This document shows positions 34,151 through 47,600 of a DNA stretch of 64,000 nucleotides, piece after piece. The notes under the pieces were generated by a model. It did not search any database. It was not told the origin of the DNA and saw only the letters and a program-made list of their open reading frames with translations. Within the stretch, counting starts at the first letter, position 1, and each line of letters begins with the position of its first letter. Origin of the DNA: Acridotheres tristis (taxonomy: Eukaryota; Chordata; Aves; Passeriformes; Sturnidae); assembly GCA_037013685.1 (NCBI GenBank), contig CM072894.1:17478949-17542948 (forward strand), given 5' to 3'. Made by a program: the position numbers and the translations under genes.

Positions 34151-37100
34151 GGACGTGTTTGAGACATGGAACCGTGTCCCCCGGGGGCTCATACCGGTCC
34201 GGCTGCTGCTCAGCGGCATCAGGTCGGTCCGGGTACGGACCACGGGCTTAACACACTGCTGAAGTGTGCCAAGGTTGATACAGAACTATGGACAGCATGT
34301 TGTCACTTTTCAGTCTGTTTTCCCCAAACAACACATGCAAGAGAAAAAGAAAAAAAGGAGAAAAAAGAAAAAGTATCACTGGTTTCCAGACTTTCACAGA
34401 GCACATGAAAACAGAGACTGAAAACTACCTGAATCTCCTCCAGCATTTCCTATCTCTGAACACATCTGAAAATTTCTTACTCCTACCTTTTAATTTTTTA
34501 AAAACAATATGTTGGTTTGGATCTCAGGTCACTTTCTCTTATGCTTTCACCCATAACTCCAAAAGGTTATTTGCAAGCATGCCTTACCAACTTCACCCAC
34601 TCTGGGGAGAGAGAGAGGTTTTGTTTTTTGAACAGAATCTTGGTTTAGTGCTCTGGTTTTGGGAAGCAGATGCAAATGTTTAAAACCTCACAAATTCCAA
34701 GCGGCATGACAATACTCAGTTGTTCTTTTCTACTGATATCCAGGGTATGAATAGAGAAGCTAAGATTCCAGAGACACTGAGAAAAGAGCAATTGAGACAG
34801 AGCACTCAAATATGTTGATACTCCAAATAACTCCTTCTGGAACAATACTCTGCTCCCACAAAGCTAATCCAAGCTACTTTTTCCAGAGTAATTATTCTAG
34901 GATAGCTCGGTGTATAGAAAAGTCTTTGGCTGAAGTCCAAAACACCCTTGATCAAAAGAGAGGAAGAAAATGCATCAGAAATGTGTATCTAATCTGTAAG
35001 CAAAGCATTTTGTGAAATTAAGCTCCCAGATATTTATGGCTAATAGAGTCCTTCCCTGCTTGCTCCTCCATGCCCAACTCATTCAAAATCTTAATCCAGT
35101 GTTCAATCACTGCCACAGCAGAAAACTGTACTGGCATAAATCCTGCCCTAGTTTCACTGAAGGACCTTGAAGAGGGAAGGGTCCCAGACTAATTACAAGC
35201 CGGTTTACTACAATCCACGTATTTTGCAGTAATTAGTGGATTTAATTTAAACAAGTCCTTTATAACAGTGTTGACATCTGTACCAAAGTCTTAGCAGTTT
35301 GCCTTTTGGGACAATCAAAACTTGCATGCTTCTAATACTCTTACAGTAACTATAGTTACTTTTAAGTAATGCCTGTACTCCATAACTTGAAAGAAGTCAC
35401 AGAAGTACTTTCATCCAGAGCTTCCTGAATGATACTGGCATATTAGGTTTATCTAACTTCTCCCCCTCCCTTTAACCAGAACTGCCTGAGCACGTTGTAC
35501 CTGTTTGTTGATATCCACAGAGATTGCTGAGGGGAGCCAGAATTTTCTCATCTCCAGAGGCAGTAACAAGCAAGACACAGTAACATTAATACTTGTCTCA
35601 AGGGACCATAGCAAAAACAACAAAAATAGAGTGTATACAAGGTGGAGCAAAACTGTACACGAACAGCTTAGAATTACTTTGGATAGTCTCTCATCATTTC
35701 GTACTATTTTCATTTGCTCTAGATGAGGAGTGAGAAAAAAAAGGTTTTACAAATATGTCAGTTTCCTTCCTTTGCTCTTCCTCCAAAACAAACATGCTGT
35801 GAGTTATCTGTAGCTAACACATACTTCAGGAATTCCTCTTTTGTACAATCCTGGTAAAAAGGGGGACCATATTAAGATTAGGTATGATTACCAATTAAAC
35901 ATGAACACTCTCTTATGCATAATAACACAGCGGTTCTAAGAAATGCAATGGCCAGATCAAAGCAGTTTCTCTTTTTTTGTAACAAACACTCTGCTATTGC
36001 TGAGTTTTCAAACTGTCTGCTCATTAATGGTGTGTTGATACTCAGTTGAAGGGCTACAAGATGTTTCCATGTTGTGTGTACATATTGAGCAAGCCTCAAT
36101 GTGTAGACATGCACATGACTGCCGGCAATATTTTCCTCCTCTATACAACCATATAGCTAATTACAAAGTAAAAAAATTAATTTCTGGAAAATAAAAGAGG
36201 TGGAATGCAGAAGCTAGAGCTTGGCAAGACATTTTAAGGTTTCCTTAAAAGGAAGGCAAGGCACAATATTTTACATTTCTGAAATTCTATCTTTTATATC
36301 AACAATATACTACACAAAGAAATACACAATTTGTGGATGTTCAGCTGTGCAGCTTTAACACAGCACATCAAATGGTCCTGAAAAGACAAAACATGTAAAC
36401 ATCCCCATCCCATTTCCTTTTAAAAAATGCTTGATTTCTTAATTTCTTAATTTATGTAATTCCCGATGAAAAAAATGATACTACAAAAAAGGTTTCGTTT
36501 GGTTCACTATACAAGTTCCAAAGATACAGCATTGTTTCAATTCAGAAATATAAACTAGATTTAAGCATTAGCAGCCTGAATAGTTGGATGGTTTCTGCTG
36601 AACACAATACGCATACTGTTGCTAGAACTGCATGTTCTAGAAAAGTTATTTCTTTTTATTGAACAGATGCATCTTAACAGCTACAATTAACACCTGAATT
36701 TTTATGCAGCTAGGTTATCAGACCATCTTTGCCAGTATATCCTCATAGCTGTGCTTGGTTCCCTAACAATCATTAGGAATAGCACACAGCAGCACAGGAA
36801 TTAAAGAGGCTTAGAATGATAAGTGAAATAAACTGCTCAACACCACGTAAGCAAAATGTTTTGCTTTTAACAGTCTAAACCCAGAGCATTAAAATAGTTA
36901 TATTTATACACTTGGTATTCTGACTTACACAGACATAACACTCATTGTATTTATGTCATTTACAACCAGATGAAGAATGTCTCAGTCTCTTTCTCTTTAC
37001 TATCTTTCCAGAAAGGTTACCAAAATGCAGCTTTTTTACTAGTTGCTCTATTTAAACTATATTTCCAAATGAAGATGGTACTATGTTCCTAATAACTCTT

Positions 37101-40100
37101 GTTTTTTTCTTTTTGATGTCTAAAACAACAAGATGACATTCCGCCATTCTTTACTTGCTTGTAATGTCAAAATATTTTACCTTGGTAGACATAGTATTAC
37201 ACAAATAAAAATATGAGTCAAAAGAAATGTTTCAGTCCAGACCTGGAATTCTGGTAAACACTAAGACCAGTGTGTACAGCACACACTGTATACTGCGCTG
37301 TTCTTTCAGTCTTTTACATCTAGAGAATGTTTTTCCACCCAAGTTGTCAGGTACATTCCTTAAGTAGTTTCAGAATGACGAGAACTGTTTGGAGAGTAAA
37401 CATCTATGTAAACATACATGGAGGCACTTTATGAGTGCAGCTGAGCAGAGATCAGAGAAACACTGGTGACAAATGGGAATCAAGCACCCATAGTTTGGAC
37501 TTCTATGGAAGGAATAAAGATGTGCCTTCAAAATTACTTAATAACTAAGGCATAAAATTGCAGTGATTTTGAATGTATGCCTGTGTTTTAGTTCACTAGT
37601 AACATATACCACTATGTAAGATTTGCCTCACCATAAGGTAAGATGAAGCTGAAACACCATTACACACATCATAGGCAGCTTTGCAGCCCCATTCTGTGAA
37701 TAAGACTGCTCTCTGAGAGACATTTATATGACCAAAGCTACATTACCACAGCTGAAACTTGTACCCCAGACCCATCTATACCATTCATGCTTCCTTGATC
37801 TGCAATATGTCCTGCACATGAAATCTTACCTCTCTTGTAGAACTTTTCATCAGTGTAGAGACAACCTGATGCCAGATGCAAACCTTTGGGCATTTCTAGC
37901 CAACTCTCCCTCAACGTGCATCTTGAACTAATTTGCACCAAAGCAGCCAACGATGGCTTACAAGCAAGCAGAGGAGATCTAAAAGATAAACGAGGTATTT
38001 CTTGGGTAGGTGTTGGCAGGGAGGGAAGAGAGAAGGTTTACAAGCAAGTTATTCACGGGATCTCCCTGGAGATTCTCCTCAGGAACTTTGAAAGCAAGAC
38101 AAACGTTCACAAGACATATTTTAACCCCATCAAGAGCCAGAAAGGATTATTTATTGTTCAGGACACTTTCATTCTCCTAGCTCACAGAGACCTGACTAAA
38201 GAGTCTTTGGCCATCACCCAGAACACAATTCCACACAACCTTGATAGCACTTACCTCCAAGATTGGCACTGGGTGCTGGATAGGACTTGGCCGTGGGACA
38301 GAATCTGCAATGCACAAAATCAGGAACTCCAGTCACTCAAGGACTCTGGTCTGTAGGTCACTAGCTTATTGCAACAGCACAGCTGGGACCCCCAGCACCA
38401 GTGGGAACAGCTGCTTGGTCATTTCCACACTTGTTACACCTGTCTTCCCATCAGTCCTGGATCATACCCAGCTGTGAGGCCAGCCAGCTGGCTTTTTGGC
38501 TTCCATGGGGGAGGTAAAGCTCTGTCAGATTGCAGAGGCTTCCAGTGATTCACAAGAACCATGCAAAGAAATCCAACTTCTTTTTTTTAATAGATTTAAA
38601 TTTTTCTACAGCCACTGTCTTTAAAAATTCTACTATTTCGATACTAGTGCCACCTCGTTTGCATGTGCTAACCAAACTGTGTCTGCCACTGATTCAAAAG
38701 GACCTGTGGTCTAGACATGTTAAAACATGGTTTTCAGACAGCTGCAGACAAAGCCAGCAGAGGCTGCTTCTCTGCTTAAGGTCTAAAGCTAGCAGTCTCA
38801 GAAAGATGCTTCCTCTACTTCCTTTACTTTTTCTTTGCTAAGAGAAAACATCTGTCTTCTTTTTTTCTTTTTTTTTTTAAACAAAAATAAATTAACAAAC
38901 ATATTCACTTTTCTCTTTAGATTAACATCCCAATTTCTAAAAAATTAATTAGACCAGGCAGACTTGAGCACCACAGGAATCTTTTTCTAGTTCTTTTGGA
39001 TCACCACCAGTTAAAACTATTTCTTTTCTGGAGAATATATAGTTTTAATTAATCATAGTTTTTTAAATCAATCCATAATTAGCAAATTCCATCTTTTGTT
39101 ATATAAAGTCTCACTTGTTAACACACTCACTCACAATGATGAAAATGTTAATTATGCAAAGGCTGTTTAAAAAAAATCCTAAGTTAAGTCTGTAAAGGCC
39201 CAGACCACTGAGGATCTAAGCTACTGACTGAGGGAAAAGCAGGCTGTTCTGTCTCCCTGCTTTGCCTGGATATGAATAGCAGTTATGTGGAGGCTGAGGA
39301 CACAATGCAGTTCTCATAAGCTCCCTGCTGAGCAATGCAACCTTTAATTTCTTGAGCTTCATAAGTTTTCTACAGAGACAAAAGATTCTTCTACCCTCAT
39401 GCTGACCTACCTATACCATCTTATATGAAAAAACTATCAGATACTTTAACTTTCTCATTTAGTCAAACAAATTAAGAAACTAAAATCAACAAATTAAGAC
39501 AATCTGTTATCCAAGGAAGAATTTTTAAAATACTACTTCTTTTTCAACCTTGAACCATTTATAGCCATCAAAGGAAAAAGACTGAGGATTGTCTGCATAT
39601 GCAGTATTTTCCAATTAACCACTTCTGTTTAATTATTAAACAACTACACTAGACTCAACAGGAAGGATTTTTTTTTTTCAGGATAAGACTGCTCACACAT
39701 GAGTTAATCAGAAACAATTTCATGTTTAAGCAAGTACTACAGAAGTATTCAGACAAAAAAATTAGTTCCTCTGAAATCCTAGTTTTATTCAATGAAAAGA
39801 TTCATTGCATGATGATGCCATGACCAGGCAGGCTTAGTGAGTGAACTGCAAATCTAATCAGTTTGGCAAAGGGTTTTATGGAAGCTGCTGTGCTGCCTTT
39901 GCCGACTTCAAGTGATTTTTTTTCCGTTGTTCATTTGTTGCAAACAACTAAAATCTAGGTCAAGGAAGGAAAGGTCATTCATTAATTATGAAAGTGCAAA
40001 TTTTTATACAGTATTGGCCAGGGTTCAAAAGCAGTTTTGAATTCTACATTCATTGTGTATTCTGTTTTCTCACTATTTCCACCCATCTTTCTATATATCT

Positions 40101-42724
40101 AAATTTCGAGCACCTTCATAGGAAAAGGTAAAATAACTTGTGCCTTGTAGGCAATTAAAATGTAATGTGTTGAGTTTAAAACAATTATTTCAGTAACATT
40201 ACGAATTGGTAAAAGATTTATGGCACAAACACGTTTCCACATTTCTGTACACTGTAACCGCTCTAATATTTATTGTCAGACAATTACTTGATTGGTCATA
40301 TTCTCCAACTTAATTCTGTCAGGGGAAGTTTTTTTTCTGGGAGTTCTAAAAGGTTTTGAACTTTCATATAGTAATAACATTTAAATAAGCCCAGTCTTAT
40401 TTTATGTGATAAAAGGAATTATTCTAAAATACGCATTATAACAACTGTATATATTTTCTTCAACTGCAATCATCAGTCCCTGTGCAGGTGTGCTGGGAGT
40501 GCTCTGCCTTGTTTGTTTACGTGTCTTTCACACCAGAAATCTCAAAGACAACACCCTAAATCTATCCAAGCTCATTCCACACATCTGGGAACACAGGCAA
40601 GTGAGGAAGGTAAAATGATCCAGTCCAGGAGAGGTGCTCTCAGTTTTCACTAGGGCTTTACCTTTCCTGTCATTTCCTGCATGGCACACATGTATTGCTT
40701 TCTTTACTTGTGGAAGTGTATTTTTAGGACACACCAGACAAATACTAGGTTTTCTAGCATACAAGCAAGTATGTGAATTTCTGATCACACAGAGTGAAAT
40801 GCATACATCAGTTCCTGTTACTCAGCTTCTTCTAAAGTCAATCAGCTTCTCCAAGGATCAAGGTTCACTTTCAAACAATTAAGCCACCTAACTGGCAGGT
40901 AGATTAAGGCATGATAATTTGCTTCTTGACTGCAAATAAAGATACGCTAACCCATTTTACTGCGGAACTGTTCTTAACATTAATAAAATAAAATGCAGAT
41001 ATTCTAGAGTAATGATATATTTTCTATGCAGAGCATAAACTACTATCTCAAAGCATTTTCGTTCTTCCCCTGTGACGTATAGCAGTACTACAATCTCCAT
41101 TTCCAAGTGGAAAAGTTTGACGATCTATTTAAGGGCAACAAAGTGCCCCAGTATCACGGAGGGAAGCTGCAGCAGAACCCACAGCCAGAGCTGGTTTCTG
41201 AATTCTCCTTCCTCCTGTGCCTTGCTAAAAAAAAAGCCCATCTAAACCTGAAAATTTGCAAGGTCACTTCTGCACAGCTAACAGCTGCTGAGCTGGAATA
41301 CAGGTATATATGCACATTTGGCTGACAGTTCCCTTCCAATGAGTAACACACTGTGTTAGTAAAACACATGCTCCATTGTAGGTAAGCACTAATGTCCCTC
41401 ATGCTTTCTGACTCTTCATCTCTGGAAATTTTTGCAGTACAGTGTGAGTTGCAGCTGTACTTATCAGAATATGTGTTCAGTGTCGAATCATTCATTCTGT
41501 TCCACTTCATTACTTCGTTTGCACTCCATATTTAAAAATCCCACAAGATTTCTCTGCTCCATTCCAACTTTCAACATACCAGTTTTCAAGCCCTGTACTG
41601 TCACCCCTGAAGCTGATTGACCATTATTGTGAGAAGGAACTGATTTGTCTGTATTTGTGGATAAACAACTATCAAATCTACCAGGTGTACAGCAGCTAGA
41701 AAAGAAATCTGAGCAGATGAGTGTTCTGCAGACAATAAACACCAATCAACAGATGTTACAAGCACTTGCTGACCAGCTGCACATGGAGGACAATGACCAT
41801 GTGGTGGGATCAGGTCATGGCACAAGTCTGTGCCTGGCAGCAGCGACTGCAAGCCTTTGGATCCCGTGTTCTGCTGCATTCCAAATTTATGCCAGCTTCA
41901 GGATAACAAAATGACAGCTGCTTTGAGAGGGAAGAATCAGGGTATCAATCTTACGAGGAAGGTTTCATATTCAACAATCTGTTTGGTGTCAGAACAGGAA
42001 GCTGTAACAGGAGGTAGTCAATTTTCAGACATGTATAACCATTAACCATAGCTTTCATGAGGAAGTACAAGTATGGATCAGGCACAGGAATTAATATCTA
42101 AGTCAATTAAATAGGCTTCCCTAGACTCATAGGTAACAGACTGTCCCTGTCTAGAAACCAAATCATTGTGATAAAGTAGGAACATAACAATACTCTATTG
42201 TAGACAGTAAAATTTGAATTTCATTTGAAATAATAGTCCTATCATATTATTCAGATAATAAATTGTTATTATCCACATTGCTTTGCAACAGCTCTACTTT
42301 TTCATAAATTTGTTGATATATGCTTAGTATTACTGGGTGTAAAGTGTTATTCCAATTTTGTGTTCATCATAATAGAAGAGGTATTTATGAGTTACTTCAA
42401 TTTGAATAGTGCCTTTTTGCCACTGTTTATGATAAGGAATGCTGCATAGTTTCAGTGTATTCACTCTGTTATTTTGCAGTTCTTAGCATCTAAATAATCA
42501 TAGGGTGATCTGCTAATTTCCACTACATGCCCTGCTTCCTATCCACCAGTAGCCCATTGCTATTTGAGGTACAAGGGAAAAAAAGAAGCAGCATGCCACT
42601 GTCCACTGAGAGTTATTTTAACACACACTTCACTTGTGAAGTATCTGAATTCTTTCATCTTTTGTGGATATCATCACACAATGTATTGAAATAACTTGGG
42701 CAGCTAAAAACAGTCTGACCATGG

Positions 42725-42750
42725 CTATATATATATATGTGTGTATATGT
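42725..42750. repeat. Short (TA)n/(TG)n microsatellite
   Basis: TATATATATATATGTGTGTATATG, a short alternating purine-pyrimidine run. Confidence 0.8.
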
Positions 42751-44597
42751 TTACAGATGCAGCAGTGAGCCTGTATTCCAGTGCTTCAGGCATGTAAGTA
42801 TGTTAAGTATCTGCCCCCTACAACAGACCTTTGTGAATCCCTTAGAAGTTTTTCCTTGTTTTGCTGGCCAGAGGTGCTTTTTGCTAAGGGGCATGGGAAA
42901 CACTGTCAGCTGAATGTTGCTGGTGTGCCCCAGTCTGGGGCTGCATTCTACAGAGAAATAGCAGCACTGACAAGGCTGCCACAAGTCTTGTCATATTTTC
43001 TGACAGTTTTCTTTATTCAACACCTCCTCATCCTTTCTGGAATATCTGAATAACTTTTATTCCTGCAGAATGTGTATACCTTGGCCTTGCATAGGCCCAT
43101 ACTGCAATTCTCGAAACAGGGCACTTGCAAGAGAAGTATTTTCAAACAGTAAAAGCTAGAAGTCCAAACATTGTGACTCAGACCTCCAGAGCTCCAAAAT
43201 GTAGCCAGACTTGGCTATGTCAGTGACACTATTAGTTGCTGGCAAGCTGTTTACAATATCATCATAATAATATAGTGATATAATAGCATGGAGCTGAAAC
43301 ACCTGAAGACTGGAAGCACTGTTTTGTCAGACCATCATAAGCTAACAGTTGTATCAGCAGAATATAAGGCTCAATGTGAACACATTCAACAGAAATAAAC
43401 ATCTCTAGCGGGACTCCATTATAGAAGAAACACAACACTCTTTTGAAAAGGCTTTTTTTTGTTGTTGTTGGTTTTCTTCCTAATCATTTGTAAGAGCAAT
43501 AGAATAATTTTTTTTGCAATCACACTGCTGGGAGGGGACGGGGGAGTAAAGAATAAAAAAACCCCCAAAGAAAACCTTAGTGTTACAAATACTCTCCTGG
43601 ACAAAATATTTTCACATACCCACTTCTGTAAATTTATGCTTTAAAGGCACTTTGTGTCAAGGAAAAAAAAAATCTAACTGTCAAGTTCCTGTATTATTCT
43701 GGCATCACAAAACACAAGACTTACAGTTTTCACTACAAGGAATGTTTTACTCTGGTTTGTATGAGGTTAATACCTAGCCAGCGTTTCTTTTATTTTTTTC
43801 ATTATTATTAGTAAGTCAACAGCAGCTTTTAGTACCTTGCGAGACAAGTTTCAACAAAGCTGCAGTATGATATTTTCTGTGATTAATAAATCAAGACTAG
43901 AGCATATGCCCACGCACATCCTCCAAAGTCTTTTCACAAGAGAGGGAAGACATGGGCTCTCTCTGTTGCAACATTCCTTATTTTTATCCCAAAGATCAAG
44001 ATCCTTTGAGAAAGGCAGGGCATGGCCTGTGAAGACACTAATTAAGGCTGCCTCATTAACCCCAAAAAAGTGACACTGCCTTGCCTTTAGCACAAATCTT
44101 CCTCTGCAGGGTTTTTCCTGCCGTGGAGGTATTGAAGAGGTAACCACAGCTAGGGAGGTCTCTTTAATAGCAACATTGCTCCACTGGCAGCACAGTGCAA
44201 CCAGAGGAGGCACTGCAACGTTTTAGGGACTCTTGGCTTTCTCCAAATCTTGAAATTTGTGAAGTTCAAATTTTGAGCTGTGATTTATTGAAGTTGCAAG
44301 GCAAATATTCACTTTTCTTAATAGACCAATATTGAGAAAAAGTTTCAATAGGACACTATTAGAGTTTCAGCCACTGTAACTTTGGTCCTTCACCAACAGT
44401 TAGAATTATAAAATTAAAATTTTAGTTTTATTAAATAACAGACATATCAACTCATAAAAATGTACAGATAGCTTAGTATTCTTCCTAAGAGTTGTCAATA
44501 GTATTCACCTTAGAGTGTAATAGAGTGGACCTTCTCTTGCTGTTTACTGCTGGTGCTCTGCAGATTACAGACCTTGTTTGGACATGAGTTCATCCAG

Positions 44598-44629
44598 TTG
44601 ACAGTTTCGAATTATTGACAGTTTCGAAT
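44598..44629. repeat. 15-base direct repeat
   Basis: TTGACAGTTTCGAAT occurs at 44598-44612 and again at 44615-44629, separated by two bases: a small recent tandem duplication. Confidence 0.85.
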
Positions 44630-47600
44630 CTATATAACCCAATTTTTATTTATAATTATATTACTGACCTCTACAGCACAGTGGTAACAAGATATGCAAA
44701 TAAATTGTACATTGTGTGAAAAGCGACTTTCAGCTTCAAACTCCACTGCTCCACTATTGTTATGTGATCAGATGTGAATGAACATTTCACAGTCATCTTA
44801 TTCACGATTTTATAAATTTCTGTCATATCCTGCTTCAATCACCTCTTTTTACACAGAAGTCTCATTGTCCAATTCATATCTCAAATAGATACCTTTATAT
44901 GCTTTTAAACACTTTGGGCATTCTTTGTACCTTTGTATTATGCCTTTTGAGACAGATTTGTCAGAATACCACAAAACATTCAAGATAAAGCAAAGACATG
45001 GATTTAGAGCCATAGCATAATTATACGCCCTGCTTCATATGGTAATTCCTCATTTAATAATTCCCTTTCCAATTGCTACTAAGCATTGAGATGATGGTGA
45101 ACTTACCTTAGGGAGACCAAGATCCTAAACGGAACAAGTTAGCACAAAGTCCATTTTTTAATTGAAGCAAGTTTCTTTGTACAGTAGGAATGTTAGTCTT
45201 GCTAATTTATTTCTTAGTCATTTATATAAAAACTTTTCTTCTTAATTTTGACCCAGAAAAAATGTATAGAGGTAGTAAAGACTAGCTCCCTAATGCTCAC
45301 ATCCCTTAGGTTTTCAAACATGGCAAATGGCATAAATTCCCCTGGGATTTGTGTCTGTGAGAAATATGATTTCCTTCTATTTTCTTCAGCCATCTCTTAA
45401 TCTACAAAAGGATCTTCTCTTCACTGCATATCCGTTTAAATTCTTGAGGGCTCAAAGCAACCTGAAAAATCAAAGTGATTGTGACAACTGACTCATTATC
45501 TACAGGCTCATTGCCTGCTTGAAAGAATTCCAAGAGGCATGAAGTCCCTTTGCCAACTCCGTGTTTTCCATGTTTCCACTAATACTGCTCTCATTACAAA
45601 TCCTATTATGTTCCTGGATTGAAAGTCATCTTAGTTTCTGTAGTTTCTCCCAAACACCCTACTTCAAACTTTCTCACATGTACTCCCCTTTACTCCTCTG
45701 GTACGTTAAAAACAACAGTTAAAACTCCATTTGGTGGAGTTCAGAAATTTCATATATGCTCTCATTCAAATCTCAAGGACAGTATTAAATCCATATAAAA
45801 CTCACAATTAAGAAAATATTGAATCAACTGATGATGTACAGAGGAAATAAGGTTGAACACACACAGATTCTTTATTTCCATGCTCATAATTATGCAATTA
45901 TATCTGTTAGAACATGTGTAATTGCCAAAGCAGAGCCTAAAAAAAAGGCAAGCTGCTATCTGTTCCTTATCCCCAGTCTTATCAAGCTATAATCTCAGGA
46001 ACTGAAGAAGCAGCATGAACCCAGAAGTCATGTCTGCCCTTCTGAAGGTTACGAGTGTTTCCTCCTCCCTTTGCCCCTCAAGTTCCCAGCAGGCTGGAAG
46101 TCTCCCTAGTATAAATGCTGCCAAATGCATCTACTCTTTTCAAGCAGGCTGCTGGTAGTAACTGACTCATTGTTACAATTCAACTGGCAGCATGAAAATC
46201 CTTTTAGAGAGCAAGAATCCATTAAAGTCTTTAGTTTTCTTGGGCTCATGCTCCTCTTCCAACAATGGCATCAGTAAAAGGGAGTTCTTTTTCAAACAAC
46301 AACAATTTTCTGAATTCTCCATGGTTTCCTATGCTGTATTCTACTGTCACCTTGTTTCTTATTTCATGACAACAATCTGGACTGTGCCCTGTGTACTTAC
46401 TTGGTTTTTTTCTTATTCACATAGTGACTCAGAACAAAAGCACTTCTCAAATATTTTACAAGACCTGTCTCTTTCATGTTAAAGAAGCTGCATGACTACA
46501 GTAAGCCAACACCTAAATATTTGTGTGCCTTGTCTCCACATGCCTTCATTAGAGAGACATAACCTTAGGTGTTATTCATATGGATGAACATTCATGGATA
46601 TAAAATTCCTGGCAGTTCCATATTATCCTACTTACAAACTGTGTAAATGATTGTAGTCTCCTGGCTGAGCAATACCCCTCCAAAGGATCAGCCTCTGTCA
46701 CCACAAGAGAAAGGGCTTCTCAGCATACATTGATCATCTCTACATAAGCAGGTAGCACTCTATTCTGTTTCGAAGACTAGGCAGATATTTTCCTTGCACC
46801 AAAAGGGATGGCACTTAACCCCTGAAGCTCCAGTGTGTTGTTATCTAGTAGTCAACATACTTCTCATTTTAATCCATACTATGCAACATAGCCTTTAATC
46901 TAATCCATAACATTCAGAAAACACATCCAACAAATGAATTTGGATTCTAAGCAGCACAGCTCCGCTTATTTGCAACTTATCACTCTTCCATACACTGCAT
47001 ATTTAATATTTTAAAACTTCATAGCATTCAAAAATACATTATGCAGAATGAAAATTCATTATTCAAAGGTATAAAAATATATAAAGACTTTATTTTAAAA
47101 TCTATAGCTCAGAAAGTAATCTTTAACTGTAGAAAGCCTAAAGATTTTTCCACAAATTACTAGTGGAAATAAGAGTGGATCTAAACAGAGAGGATGCTTG
47201 TATGTTCCTAAAGAATAACAGGAAAGATTAGTTAGGATAGAGGCAACAGAAAGTACTATTTTTAAAAGTTCTAGGTTTTTTTACTAGTTGCTTCAACTAT
47301 TTTATTTTCCTGAAAACTGCAGTTCTAGAACTTCTAAAAAAATATTACATCCTTTCTTGAAAGGGAAGATACAACCACCTGAGTTATGAGTCATTAGTTA
47401 AGTTTCCCTCTTATTCCCTCCCTTCTTTCCTTTTTCTCTAAAGCACTAACTGGTGTGATTCTTGTTATAAAACTTAGTATCTTGTGTATTTTATTTTTTT
47501 CAGTAATTCTGTTATTTAGCTTGAAAAATGAAAGGACAGTTGGAAAGAGAAATAAACAATTTAGTGATATTTAAGCAGAAGGGAGATGCGCATACGCTGA

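Larger units (their letters stand above)
33150..34250. promoter_or_regulatory. ITGA6: CpG island around ITGA6 exon 1
   Basis: About 1.1 kb of dense G+C with many CpG dinucleotides, in sharp contrast to the AT-rich flanks on both sides. It covers the start of intron 1, exon 1 and the presumed 5' UTR and promoter. Long open frames in all six frames here (up to 390 codons) result from the scarcity of AT-rich stop codons. Confidence 0.9.

Noticed and set aside
32995..34167. A 390-codon minus-strand open frame over the ITGA6 start region, with other long frames on both strands.
   Set aside because: It reads exon 1 in the wrong frame. The length comes from CpG-island composition, and Pro/Arg/Ala/Gly-rich frames occur in several phases at once.
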